From assembly GCF_023283925.1 (NCBI RefSeq), contig NZ_JAKIKX010000001.1:248001-312000 (forward strand): 64,000 bases of DNA, in the 5' to 3' direction. Shown here piece by piece: positions 36,538-45,852 of this stretch. The first letter of the stretch is position 1, and each line of letters opens with the position of its first letter. A program made the translations under genes and the position numbers. The notes beneath the pieces were generated by a model, which saw only the letters and a list, made by a program, of their open reading frames with translations, searched no databases and had not been told where the DNA came from. The stretch comes from Shewanella marisflavi (GTDB lineage: Bacteria > Pseudomonadota > Gammaproteobacteria > Enterobacterales > Shewanellaceae).

Positions 36538-36604
36538 TTCTCATCCCAGTTGTTGTATCAGGGTTATTAAGTTGCTGGCGATTCTATCAATCGGATATCG
36601 TAAT

Positions 36605-36623
36605 GCAAACAATTATCATTAAG
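36605..36623. promoter_or_regulatory. Probable Fur box upstream of the porin gene
   Basis: On the minus strand the 19 bases match the E. coli Fur consensus GATAATGATAATCATTATC at 13 positions, including the central AATGATAAT. Confidence 0.6.
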
Positions 36624-36860
36624 TTTTTTGATTGAGATCAACATTTGTAAAGAAAGCGTAAATTGCTGTGGTGGTGTGCAGCTGGGATGAACTAGAAATA
36701 AATCACTTTATTAACAAATGTTTGCATTGCATTTAGCCTTGCAGTTTTTCTGTAATAAAGGTTAATGCTTGGTTGTGCAATAAGTGTGCAGCAGGCCTGG
36801 TGTTAACTGTCTTATCCATTTGAGGGCAGAGTCATCACCTCTAATTGTGATTCGCTGATT

Positions 36861-36889
36861 GAAAATTGCCCCTTGGGAGTCCAAGGGGC
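36861..36889 (-). terminator. Terminator of the TonB-receptor gene
   Basis: GCCCCTTGG, 4-nt loop, CCAAGGGGC (36868-36889), followed on the minus strand by AATTTTC. It lies 8 bp past the stop. Confidence 0.8.
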
Positions 36890-36896
36890 GGTAGCC

Positions 36897-39089
36897 TTAG
36901 AATTGGTAGCGATAACCTAGGGTGACGGATAATGGTTTACCAGCAAAGTTTGAACCATGGATCTTGGTGGTGACATAGCTGGTGTCGAACAGATTTTCTG
37001 CGCTGAGATAAACCTCATGAGCCTCACCTAGATGGTAGCGTCCTGAGAGGTCGACAATGGTTTTGGCTTCGATCAGCTGCTCTGTGGCGATCGCCCCTTG
37101 ACCTGCTTGGGTACGAATGTCATCGGTATAGCGTGCCGCTAGAGTGATCTGCCAGTTGTCACCGGCCATTGCTGCCGATGCAAATAGTTGATTTTCTGGC
37201 AAGTAAGGCAATTTATAGCCAGCCTCTACTTCTCCCCAAGGGTCAAAATCTGAGGTAAAGCTTTTGGCGAATTCGGCCTGTGTGTAGGTGTAAGCGAGCT
37301 TAACTGGAAAGCTGATATCGCCGTCGTGATTAAAGGTGTGATCTAAACTGAGTTCGAGACCACTGACTTCTACTTCGCCGCCATTGTATTGGTTGCCAAT
37401 ATTGTCATCATCACAGCCTTGTGCAGCGGTACAGTTACCATGCATGTTGCTGTAATCACTGTAAAAGAAGATGGCTTCAGCATTAAGGTTACCACTGTTG
37501 AAGCGCGCACCTGCCTCATAGTTCCAACTTAACTCTTCCTGACGATCACTGTTACCAGGTGCGGCAGGGGAGAAACCTTTCTGCACACCAGCCAGCAGTA
37601 ACCAGTTGTCATCAAGCTGATAACTGGCCGAGAGAGACGGAAGCAGTGCCGAGAAGCTGTTGCGAACATCTTTATCGGCTTCGCCGTCTCTGCCGACATT
37701 ACTCTTACCCCAGTCGAGGCGACGAGTGTCGACATCTTCATAACGTAGGCCTGCGGTGATATTGAACTGGCCGATCTGAATTTTATCCTGAACATAGAGG
37801 GCGATAGCCTGGGCACTATCGATACGGTTAGAGTCGGTACCTGGGATCCCTGCGTTGCTCAAACGCATGACCTGATCTGCTCCCATGTTGTATTTATCTA
37901 CCCACTGAAACCTGTCCATCTCATCTTCATGGTAGCGGGCCCCGATGGCGATTTCGTGATTATCCAGTAACCAGTTGAGCTCACTTTGAATACCTTGAGA
38001 CAGATATTGACGATTATTGGCTTTAACATCAACGCTAAGATCGCCACTGGTGGGATCGCTATCGAAGTCAGCAGCTATTTGCGTGCCGTCGCCGCTGATG
38101 CTCTGTCCGTTCACTTTACTGGTTTTGTACCAGTTACGGGCAAACTCGTTGTAATAAACTATGGTGCCTAGCGACAAGCTGTCGTTGAGATCGATAAGAT
38201 GATTAAGTTGCAGCTGCTTGTGCTCTGTGGTCATCTTGTCTTTCTGAGACGAAGAATATCTTTGGTAGGGATTGGCGGCAAAGTCGGCGTCGGTAAGGCC
38301 CATATAGGTTTCGTTGGAGATCTCGTCGGAATACTTAAGTTTCAATTCGAGGGTTTGCTGGTATTGGCTGGCCTTGTCACTGCGAATACTCACCTTGGCT
38401 AAAGCGTCGTTTTTAGTGAATCCAGTGTTGCCATCGACGCCGTTAATGTCGCGAAAACCATCGGCCTGGTAGCGATAAAGTTCGGCGACTGCGCCGATGC
38501 GCTCACCCTGTCCGCCGGCGAAAGCATGTAGCTTGCCAAATCCATGTTGACCGGCAGCGATATCCACTTGACCCGCGAGGTCTTGCTCAGGGATCTGACG
38601 TGAGATGAGGTTGAGCACGCCGCCCGTTGTGCGTGGGCCATATTTGACCGTAGAGCTGCCCTTAAGCACTTCGATAGATTGCATTCTGCCTGACGTAGGA
38701 AAGTAGTAGGCTGCAGGAGAAGCATAAGGAGCGGGCGCTGTCAGTACACCATCTTCCATTACCGTGATTTTTTCGGAGCGGTTTTGGCCTGTTCCGCGCA
38801 TGCCAAGATTTGGCCGCAAACCGAAACCATCTTCCTCCTGAACATAGACACCGGGCACGGAGGCGAGAGTGCGCATTATGTCACTGTATTTAAAGCTATC
38901 GAGTTCGGCTTGGGTGATTTGGTGAGCACTACCCGGGACGGTATTAAGCGGATTGCGCTGGCCGAAAATGGTTAATTGTTCTAGTGGTTTAGCCGTTTCA
39001 TCACCAGCTTGGGCATAGCTGGGGGTGGCAAGGACTGATAGCAGACTCAAGCTGATAAGACTAAGCGAGGTATTAAGCGGGCGTAACAT
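36897..39089 (-). CDS. TonB-dependent receptor, FecA-like (ferric chelate uptake)
   Basis: 730 residues. A signal peptide ends near residue 26 (SYAQA). The plug domain (about 40-165) carries the FecA-type stretches LRPNLGMRGT and VMEDGVLTAPAPYASPAAYY. A beta-barrel follows, ending LGYRYQF. The plug pattern strongly recalls the Fe(III)-dicitrate receptor family, though the N-terminal signalling extension of E. coli FecA is absent, so it is a plain transporter. A Fur-like box lies just upstream (39101-39120). A TonB-ExbBD system must be encoded elsewhere. Confidence 0.88.
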   Translation of the reverse strand: MLRPLNTSLSLISLSLLSVLATPSYAQAGDETAKPLEQLTIFGQRNPLNTVPGSAHQITQAELDSFKYSDIMRTLASVPGVYVQEEDGFGLRPNLGMRGTGQNRSEKITVMEDGVLTAPAPYASPAAYYFPTSGRMQSIEVLKGSSTVKYGPRTTGGVLNLISRQIPEQDLAGQVDIAAGQHGFGKLHAFAGGQGERIGAVAELYRYQADGFRDINGVDGNTGFTKNDALAKVSIRSDKASQYQQTLELKLKYSDEISNETYMGLTDADFAANPYQRYSSSQKDKMTTEHKQLQLNHLIDLNDSLSLGTIVYYNEFARNWYKTSKVNGQSISGDGTQIAADFDSDPTSGDLSVDVKANNRQYLSQGIQSELNWLLDNHEIAIGARYHEDEMDRFQWVDKYNMGADQVMRLSNAGIPGTDSNRIDSAQAIALYVQDKIQIGQFNITAGLRYEDVDTRRLDWGKSNVGRDGEADKDVRNSFSALLPSLSASYQLDDNWLLLAGVQKGFSPAAPGNSDRQEELSWNYEAGARFNSGNLNAEAIFFYSDYSNMHGNCTAAQGCDDDNIGNQYNGGEVEVSGLELSLDHTFNHDGDISFPVKLAYTYTQAEFAKSFTSDFDPWGEVEAGYKLPYLPENQLFASAAMAGDNWQITLAARYTDDIRTQAGQGAIATEQLIEAKTIVDLSGRYHLGEAHEVYLSAENLFDTSYVTTKIHGSNFAGKPLSVTLGYRYQF

Positions 39090-39100
39090 ACAATCTCCAA

Positions 39101-39120
39101 TGAAAATGCGAATGATTATC
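39101..39120. promoter_or_regulatory. Probable Fur box upstream of the TonB receptor
   Basis: Read on the minus strand, GATAATCATTCGCATTTTC matches 14 of 19 positions of the Fur consensus. It lies 12-31 bp before the ATG at 39089. Confidence 0.7.
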
Positions 39121-39287
39121 TTTTACGTGGAGATGTTAGTGTTGAGTCCTTAATTTTAACTTAAATGGTTAGACGTTTACGTTTGTTAAATTTTGTATCT
39201 TTAAGTCATCGGAGAACTATTTGGTGGGTTTTGCTATAGACTGTGCCTCTTAAATATTAACTATCCCCCTATCGCTATCGAGCCATT

Positions 39288-40001
39288 ATGTTTCTAAGTC
39301 CTTATTTTAAAAAAGATCAGCAAGTTGTTTCCGTCTCAGCACAGCAAGCGAGCGAGTTCGCTAAAGGTGTGGCGCAAGACTTCAACCCTATCCATGATGT
39401 CGATGCCAAGAAATTTTGCGTCCCCGGAGATCTGCTGTTTGCCTTAGTACTTGGTCAGTATGGACTTAGCCAGAAGATGCAGTTTCGTTTCGAGGGCATG
39501 GTAGGCAATGGGGTTAATCTGGTCTTTCCCGATAACGTAAGCGATGCCTTTGCCATTTTGGATGATAAGGATAAGCAATACCTCAGCGTCGAGCGCAGCG
39601 GTGATAGTACCTTGTGTGAAGTGCAGACAGAGTCTTTTATTCGCAGCTATGTGGCTTTCTCTGGCTTAAACTTCACCCATGTGCTGGTGCCGCTGATGAG
39701 GCAGCATGGTGTGATGATCAACCCTGCGCGTCCCTTAGTGATCTATGAAAGCATGTCGTTCGACCTGGCGAGTCTGGATTTTAAACATATCGAGCTGTCC
39801 CTGGTCGAGCAGAAGCTGGCTATCGAGGGTAAGCGCGGGGATGTGACTCTGAAGTTTGAGCTGCACTGCGGCGAGACCTTAGTGGGCACAGGAGAGAAGA
39901 CACTCGTGCTTAGCGGCCTGCGTCCACTTGAAGCCGAGAGCATGGATGAGATGGTGGCCCGCTACGAGGCGCGCCGTGTGAGTTACCAGCAAGGCAACTA
40001 A
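39288..40001 (+). CDS. DUF3581-type protein
   Basis: 237 residues, soluble. SVSAQQASEFAKGVAQDFNPIHD at about 16-38 resembles the substrate loop of hot-dog dehydratases of the MaoC type (D-x-N-P-I-H), and the rest fits two hot-dog-like halves. I recall a gammaproteobacterial family of this size, DUF3581, with this start; that label is from memory. An enzymatic role on a thioester is conceivable but unproven. It is a single gene, divergent from the TonB receptor. Confidence 0.7.
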   Translation: MFLSPYFKKDQQVVSVSAQQASEFAKGVAQDFNPIHDVDAKKFCVPGDLLFALVLGQYGLSQKMQFRFEGMVGNGVNLVFPDNVSDAFAILDDKDKQYLSVERSGDSTLCEVQTESFIRSYVAFSGLNFTHVLVPLMRQHGVMINPARPLVIYESMSFDLASLDFKHIELSLVEQKLAIEGKRGDVTLKFELHCGETLVGTGEKTLVLSGLRPLEAESMDEMVARYEARRVSYQQGN

Positions 40002-40304
40002 CATCTTGGGGTCGGCGCGAGTCGGCCCCTATTACTACTCTTTAGCAGCCACGCTGCGCTACTTAGTTTGATATCTTAACTTCACACCTTTTGCTCTAGC
40101 TCTTTGTTCTGCAGGCTTGCCATTGCCTTGAAAACCACCTGAAATCGGCTGTGACGCACGCTTTTTAAACGACTATCCCATCCAAGCCCTGGGCCAGATT
40201 GCCAAGACACTGGCTTTGTTTTACTTTAGTGGGATTGTTTTGCTATTCCCCTTTGCTGCTTGCCCTTCGGGGCGGCCGACAAGCTCGTTTGGATAAGGAA
40301 AGAG

Positions 40305-43300
40305 ATGCCAAGCTTAAATCGAATCGTGCTGATCAATACGCACCTCCCTGGCGTTGTGGAACTCGCCCTCGATGGACACACTAATATTTGTGGCACCAAT
40401 GCCTCGGGCAAGACCACGCTGCAGCGTCTGGTGCCCGTGTTTTATGGTGAATATCCCAGCCGTGTGGTGCCCTCGACCCGTGACAGCTTCGAGCGTTGGT
40501 ACCTGCCCCATGACTCCAGTTACATCATCTATGAGTACAAGCGTGACGACGGCCTGCTGACCCAAGCGGTGCTGGCCTCTGCCGGTGATGGCAAAGGGGT
40601 CAACTACCGTTTTATCGGTAAAGGCTTCGAGCTGGCTGATTATGTGAAGTCCCAGCAAGGGGAGTCGATTCTCTGCCATAACATGGCTGAGCTGGGCCGT
40701 GAGATGAAACGCGCCGGTGTGGCGGTGACCAACCTGCTGAACACCCGCGAATATCGCGCCATCATTCAAAACGATCGCACTCTGCTTAGCACTGGCAGCA
40801 ACCGTAGTGAGCTCAGGGCTTACGCCCGTCAATTCTCTCTGTGTCAGCATGAGCATACGCTGCGTCACATAGAGAAGTTGGCCAAGGCGGTGCACTCTAA
40901 AGAGGGCAAGATGGAGACCATCAAGTCGATGATTGCCGCCATCTTAGAGGAGGATGGGGTTAACCCGCCCAGCTCACGGCTTAATCCACAGCGCGTCGAG
41001 TCTTGGATCCGCGAAAGTCAGTTGATCCAGGGCTTCGAGCAGATCCGCCCTGAATTTGACAAGTTAGAGCAGGAGTTCAATCAGCTACTCAGCGCCGAGC
41101 AGCGTCTGGCTGGCCTGAAACGTGGCTATGGTAAGGATGAATCTCAGGAGATAGAGCGTCAGGAGATCCATCAGCAGCGCTCAAAAGATCTGGGTAACAA
41201 GTTGCGTCAGCTCGACGATGAGTGGAAGGAGTTGCGCGACGAGCTCAACCTAGATCTCTCTGCCGCCAAGGGGGATGTGGCCAAGATAGAGCATGAGCTG
41301 GATATTATCGAAGATCAGCATGCAGGTTTTCTCGATGCCGACATCGAGCAGGCCAAGCTGGATCTTGAGCAGCTACCCAGCTGGCGCGCCAGCCTGGAAA
41401 ATCTCACCGAGCGTCATAAGCTACAGACAGAGAAGCACCAGGATATTGAGGCGGCCTACAACGCCCGTCGCAGCAAGATAGGCGAGAACCTCAACCGTGA
41501 GCTGGAACAGCTCGACAAGGAGCAGGACAAGCATCGCGAAGCCAGGGACAAACAGCAGGAGGCTGGCCGCGAGGAGCTGGCAGCCCTAGAGCAACGCTGG
41601 CGAGAGCAGATGGAGGCGGGCCGCGCTAAGCACAATGAGCAGGAATACCTGCTCAAGTTGACGGCGGCCGAGTTGCAGATGCAGGTTAATAGTGTCACCT
41701 ACAGCGAGGAAGAGAAGCTGGCCCTGGCGGTGTTTGACGAGCGTATCTCCCGCGCCGACGAGGAGCAAGAAGCTTGCAACGCCATGGTAGATCGCCTCAC
41801 GGCTGAGGAGCGTAAGCTCAGAGCCAAGCGGGATCAGGCCAATGAAAGCCTGAGACAGGCAGGCGTTCGTGTGATTGAGCGCCAGGGGGCGCTGGATGAA
41901 TTGCATCAGGTGCTTTTCCCTCAATCCCATACTCTGCTTGAGTATCTACGTAAGGAAGTACAGGGCTGGGAAGAGAGCATAGGTAAGCTGATTAACCCTG
42001 AACTTTTACATCGCAGTGACCTGCATCCGGCCAAATCGGCAGATGGTGATAGCTTCTGCGGTGTCGAGTTGGATCTCAAGGCGTTGGCGACTCCAGAATA
42101 TGCGGCCTCGGAGCAGGAACTCAGAGGACGTTACAGCGAGGCCGAGGAGGCACTGGCGAGCGCCAAACAGCTACAGACAGAGGCTGAAGAAGCCTTAGTG
42201 GCCATCAATGCCGAGCTGGATAAACTCAACCGCGAACTTACCTTTGCTAAGACGGCTTATAAAAACAGCCGCGACGATCTGCGCCGCCTGTTCGACGAGA
42301 AGCGCGCTGAGCAGGAGAAAATTAATCAGGCGCTAAGCGCCCGTAAGGCTGATTCCCAGAAGCGTCTCGCCCGTCTCGACAGTGAGATGAAACAGCTTAA
42401 GGCTCAGCATCAGGAGTGGCTCGAGGAGCAAAACGAGCAGGCGCTCGAGGCGCGCATGGAGAAGAAGGCCTACTGGCAGGAAGTGGTTGGCGCCTTGGAT
42501 GCCCAGCTGTCACAGGTAAAACAGAATATTAGTGAGCGCCGCCAGGCGGCCAAGGCGGAACAGAAGGCCTGCGAGCAGTGGTATAAGGATGAGCTGAAAT
42601 CCCGCGGCGTCGATGAAGATAAGATCTTGAAGTTGAAGCAGGAGATCCGCACGCTTGAAAGCAATATCGGCAAGGCGGAGCAGCGACGCAGTGAGGTACT
42701 GCGTTTCGACGACTGGTATCAACATACCTGGCTTGCCCGTAAGCCTAAGCTGCAGACCGAACTGAGCAAGGTGAAGATGGCGGTGACCGAGTTGAGTCAA
42801 CAGCTCACCACTAAGGCCAACGAGGTGAAACATCAGCGCCAGCAATATGATAGCGAGCGCAAGCAGTCTGATTCGATTCAGGTAGAGGCCTCGGAGAACT
42901 TGACCAAGCTGCGCGCCGTGATGCGCAAACTGGCCGAGCTGAAACTGCCCTCGAGTCAGGACGAGATGCAAGGTGGCCTTACCGAGCGATTGCGTCAGGG
43001 TGAAGAACTGCTGCTGCGCCGGGATCAGCTAATGGGCTCGGTGAAGCAGTATATTGAGCATTTCGATTCGGTGATCGCCAGCAAGTCGGGCTCTAGTTTG
43101 TCGGAGACCTGGGAGCGCGCCCGCGAGGAGTCGAGCTTTGTTAACGACAAGGGCATTCGCCTGTTGGATTATCGCAAGCTGGTACCGCAACTTGAGCAGC
43201 TGCTCAACGTCATGGTGCCTCAGGCGATCATGGGGCTGAGAGAGCAGGGGCGTAACTTTGGTATCGATTTGACCGCGTTTTACGATGTATTGGCGGATAT

Positions 43301-43976
43301 CGATCGCCGCATCGCCTCGCAGAGTGCCCGCATCACCCGCGAGGTGGGCGAAGAGCTGTTCCTCGACGGCGTCAGCGAGTCGGCGGTGCGTATCCGCTCG
43401 CGCATCAGTGAGCTAGAGTTCTGGCCAGAGTTGGAGGAGTTCGTTAAGGCGTTTAAACAGTGGAAAGCCGAGGGCTTTGCCGACTTGCCTGATGAGCACT
43501 ACACCAGCAGCATGCGCCGCGCGTTGGATATCATCGGCCGCGCCGCCCTAACCGGCGGTATCGCCAAACTGTTAGAGATCGAGCTGCGCCTGAAAGAGGG
43601 CAACAGCGATCTGGTGATCCGCACCGACCGTCAGCTTAACGAATCCTCGAGCCATGGTATGGCTTATCTGATCCTGTGTAAGTTCCTGCTGGCCTTTACC
43701 CGCCTGCTGCGTGGCCGCGCCGATGTGACCATTCACTGGCCGATCGACGAGCTGGGCACACTGCACCACGGTAACGTGAAGAAGATCTTCGATGCCTGTG
43801 AGAACAATAACATCTCTGTGTTGGGCGCTTTCCCTAACCCCGAGTCAGAGGTGCTCAACCTGTTTGCTAACCGCTACATCATCAATAAGCAAACTAAGAA
43901 ATTACAAGTGGTTAAGCCGCAAGTTAACCCCATAGCCGATAAGCTGAGCCAGCGTTTTGCCAAGGAGGCTGTGTAA
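40305..43976 (+). CDS. SMC-like coiled-coil ATPase (DUF3584/MksB/MukB-like)
   Basis: 1223 residues from the ATG at 40305, preceded by AAGGAAAGAG. The ATPase head is split between the two ends, as in SMC proteins. Walker A GTNASGKT is at residues 30-37. Near the C-terminus an ABC-signature-like NESSSHG (about 1112-1118) is followed by Walker B TIHWPIDELG with D1148-E1149. Between them run several hundred residues of heptad-rich coiled coil (about 240-560 and 620-910), separated by a hinge-sized segment near 560-620. Length and layout fit the DUF3584 P-loop family or an MksB-like condensin. The next two genes abut and look like its partner subunits. Likely role: DNA loop formation or plasmid/foreign-DNA control; unproven. 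Confidence 0.78.
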   Translation: MPSLNRIVLINTHLPGVVELALDGHTNICGTNASGKTTLQRLVPVFYGEYPSRVVPSTRDSFERWYLPHDSSYIIYEYKRDDGLLTQAVLASAGDGKGVNYRFIGKGFELADYVKSQQGESILCHNMAELGREMKRAGVAVTNLLNTREYRAIIQNDRTLLSTGSNRSELRAYARQFSLCQHEHTLRHIEKLAKAVHSKEGKMETIKSMIAAILEEDGVNPPSSRLNPQRVESWIRESQLIQGFEQIRPEFDKLEQEFNQLLSAEQRLAGLKRGYGKDESQEIERQEIHQQRSKDLGNKLRQLDDEWKELRDELNLDLSAAKGDVAKIEHELDIIEDQHAGFLDADIEQAKLDLEQLPSWRASLENLTERHKLQTEKHQDIEAAYNARRSKIGENLNRELEQLDKEQDKHREARDKQQEAGREELAALEQRWREQMEAGRAKHNEQEYLLKLTAAELQMQVNSVTYSEEEKLALAVFDERISRADEEQEACNAMVDRLTAEERKLRAKRDQANESLRQAGVRVIERQGALDELHQVLFPQSHTLLEYLRKEVQGWEESIGKLINPELLHRSDLHPAKSADGDSFCGVELDLKALATPEYAASEQELRGRYSEAEEALASAKQLQTEAEEALVAINAELDKLNRELTFAKTAYKNSRDDLRRLFDEKRAEQEKINQALSARKADSQKRLARLDSEMKQLKAQHQEWLEEQNEQALEARMEKKAYWQEVVGALDAQLSQVKQNISERRQAAKAEQKACEQWYKDELKSRGVDEDKILKLKQEIRTLESNIGKAEQRRSEVLRFDDWYQHTWLARKPKLQTELSKVKMAVTELSQQLTTKANEVKHQRQQYDSERKQSDSIQVEASENLTKLRAVMRKLAELKLPSSQDEMQGGLTERLRQGEELLLRRDQLMGSVKQYIEHFDSVIASKSGSSLSETWERAREESSFVNDKGIRLLDYRKLVPQLEQLLNVMVPQAIMGLREQGRNFGIDLTAFYDVLADIDRRIASQSARITREVGEELFLDGVSESAVRIRSRISELEFWPELEEFVKAFKQWKAEGFADLPDEHYTSSMRRALDIIGRAALTGGIAKLLEIELRLKEGNSDLVIRTDRQLNESSSHGMAYLILCKFLLAFTRLLRGRADVTIHWPIDELGTLHHGNVKKIFDACENNNISVLGAFPNPESEVLNLFANRYIINKQTKKLQVVKPQVNPIADKLSQRFAKEAV

Positions 43977-44630
43977 ATGAGCAGTAGCACACAAACCGTA
44001 TTAGTGGGCCAGGGCGCCTTGATTGAAGCCTTGCTGCGTGGCGAGTTTATCTGCCGTACCAGTAACGAAGAGGCCTGGCGCGCACTCAAGTCGCAAGCCA
44101 CTCGTGATAACGTCGAGCAATACCTGAATCTGATTAATCGCACCCTGGCCTCGGCCGGAGAGGGCGAGGTGTTCTTCTGCGGTTACCTGCAACTGGGGGA
44201 CGATGAACGTAAGGTGATCTCCAGTCAGTTTCGCGATATCTGCCATGCGCTGCTCCCCTTGGTGGAATGGTTAGTACTGGTACAAGAGGCCAGCGGTCAG
44301 GATGCGCCATTGTCTGAAGGTGCGGCGGTGCGGCTCAACGAGTTGCAGACCCGTATCGAAGATACCCCAGCATTTCGCGAGCAGCTGGCTAAGATCAGCC
44401 ACTATCGCCTGTTTGGCTCCAGCTCTACCCAGGTGGATGCACAGATCAAGTTGGTGTTTAAACGTCTGGTGGAGCTGGGATATCTGCTGCGTCCTAACCA
44501 GGAGAAGCAGATCTATATCGCCACCGGCAAGTTGGATTACCTCTATGAGGTGATCCGTTTCATCGATGAAACCGAAGGACTCAGCCTGGAGGCCCAGGCG
44601 GAAACCGCAACCCAGAGGGACTTGATCTGA
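43977..44630 (+). CDS. Probable MukE/MksE-like winged-helix subunit
   Basis: 217 residues, soluble. The start codon directly follows the stop of the ATPase gene, with AAGGAGG upstream. The N-terminal GALIEALLRGEFICRTSNEEAWRAL and the late helix-wing pattern FKRLVELGYLLRPN ... QIYIATGKLDYLYEVIRFI resemble the tandem winged helices of MukE/MksE (kite) proteins. I infer this from pattern and operon position, not from a confident match. It would bind the kleisin of the next gene. Confidence 0.6.
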   Translation: MSSSTQTVLVGQGALIEALLRGEFICRTSNEEAWRALKSQATRDNVEQYLNLINRTLASAGEGEVFFCGYLQLGDDERKVISSQFRDICHALLPLVEWLVLVQEASGQDAPLSEGAAVRLNELQTRIEDTPAFREQLAKISHYRLFGSSSTQVDAQIKLVFKRLVELGYLLRPNQEKQIYIATGKLDYLYEVIRFIDETEGLSLEAQAETATQRDLI

Positions 44631-44631
44631 T

Positions 44632-45852
44632 ATGAGTAGCAACTTACATCAGGCGGGGGTCACGCTACTTAAGCAGCTGGGACGCCATGCGGATCTCATC
44701 ATGGATGTCTACCTGTCCGGTTCAGTGACCGAAGAGGGGGAGCGCGCAAGCGCCGTCGACAAGCTGCGTAAGGCGGATATCTTGTGGCAGCCCGAGGGCG
44801 AACAGGGACTGAGGCTGAAGCGTTCGGTGCGCGCCCTGCTGGAAGAGGTGCTGAGCGATGAGCGTAATCGTCAGATCGATGCCAATGTCGGCTCCTCTCT
44901 CGCTACCATCAAGACCCTAGCTGACCACTACAAGGAGGCTCGTCAGGCGGCTGATTACAGTGCCAGCGAGGCTTATTTGGCGGATCTCAGCGAGCAGGTT
45001 TACAGCTTTACCGAAGGGCTGAAGTACTCGATTCGTGTGCTTTGGAGCCGGATCAACAACGAGTTCGGCTATGTGGGCACCATCAACGCCAAGATACGTG
45101 AAAACGAACTGGCCCAGAGCCAGGTGACCGAACTGCTTAATGGTCTGGAGATGTTCCAGTTTAGCGAGTTGGGTGAAATCGCTGGGGATATCCGTGAGCT
45201 GCGTAAACTACTGGTGACCCGCTTGCAGGAGACGTTGAGCGACTGTACTCAGGAGCTGAGTGTCGTGCAGGGGCGTTTATTGGAGCTGCTGGGACGTTTC
45301 CGTCAGATCCAGGGGCGTACCCGCCTGCTTAAAGGGTGGCTGCTCTATACGGATATGCATCCAGATTATGAGGTGGCGGATCATGTGAGTCATAAGCAGT
45401 TGCCAACTCTGTTTAACCGCGCCGAGGCAATTCTGGCTCCAGCTGCAGTGGATGTCGCCAATACCAGCCAAGAAGCTGAACTGCTTAGTTTAGTATCGCA
45501 GATTAAAAGTATTAGCCGTGCTGGTCGCGATCCTCTGGTGCGCGAACACGATATGCCCTTCGCCTTGGTGGAGGCGGAAGATTTCGACATCCCTGATAAT
45601 CCGCTCAAACTGGCGGTGGATGAGTATTTCTGCGCTGTGATCGATTCGGGACTAAGACAGTCGGCACTCGATTATCACCAAGCGCAAGGACTCGACTGGG
45701 ATACCGAGAGCTGGTTGTATCAAGTGATCTGTGGTTACGAGGGCTTGCCCGAGGAACACAGACGCTATTTTGAGCTTGAGCCGATTGGCGAGCCTCACGC
45801 ACTCTACAGTGGTAATTTTATTATTCGCGATGTGGAGCTCTGGTTGGCTTAA
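44632..45852 (+). CDS. Probable kleisin (MukF/MksF-like) subunit
   Basis: 406 residues, soluble, almost all helical. An N-terminal winged-helix-like region (about 1-85, SAVDKLRKADILWQPEGEQGLRLKRSVRALL) precedes a long helical middle (about 90-250) and a small C-terminal domain (GNFIIRDVELWLA). This is the general plan of MukF/MksF kleisins, which bridge the heads of the ATPase dimer. The ATG lies one base past the preceding stop. Some databases give relatives unrelated names; no enzymatic motif is visible here. Confidence 0.6.
   Translation: MSSNLHQAGVTLLKQLGRHADLIMDVYLSGSVTEEGERASAVDKLRKADILWQPEGEQGLRLKRSVRALLEEVLSDERNRQIDANVGSSLATIKTLADHYKEARQAADYSASEAYLADLSEQVYSFTEGLKYSIRVLWSRINNEFGYVGTINAKIRENELAQSQVTELLNGLEMFQFSELGEIAGDIRELRKLLVTRLQETLSDCTQELSVVQGRLLELLGRFRQIQGRTRLLKGWLLYTDMHPDYEVADHVSHKQLPTLFNRAEAILAPAAVDVANTSQEAELLSLVSQIKSISRAGRDPLVREHDMPFALVEAEDFDIPDNPLKLAVDEYFCAVIDSGLRQSALDYHQAQGLDWDTESWLYQVICGYEGLPEEHRRYFELEPIGEPHALYSGNFIIRDVELWLA

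Noticed and set aside
40305..43976. The housekeeping MukB itself
   Set aside because: MukB is about 1480 residues with a different Walker A context, and mukF and mukE precede mukB; here the ATPase is 1223 residues and comes first.
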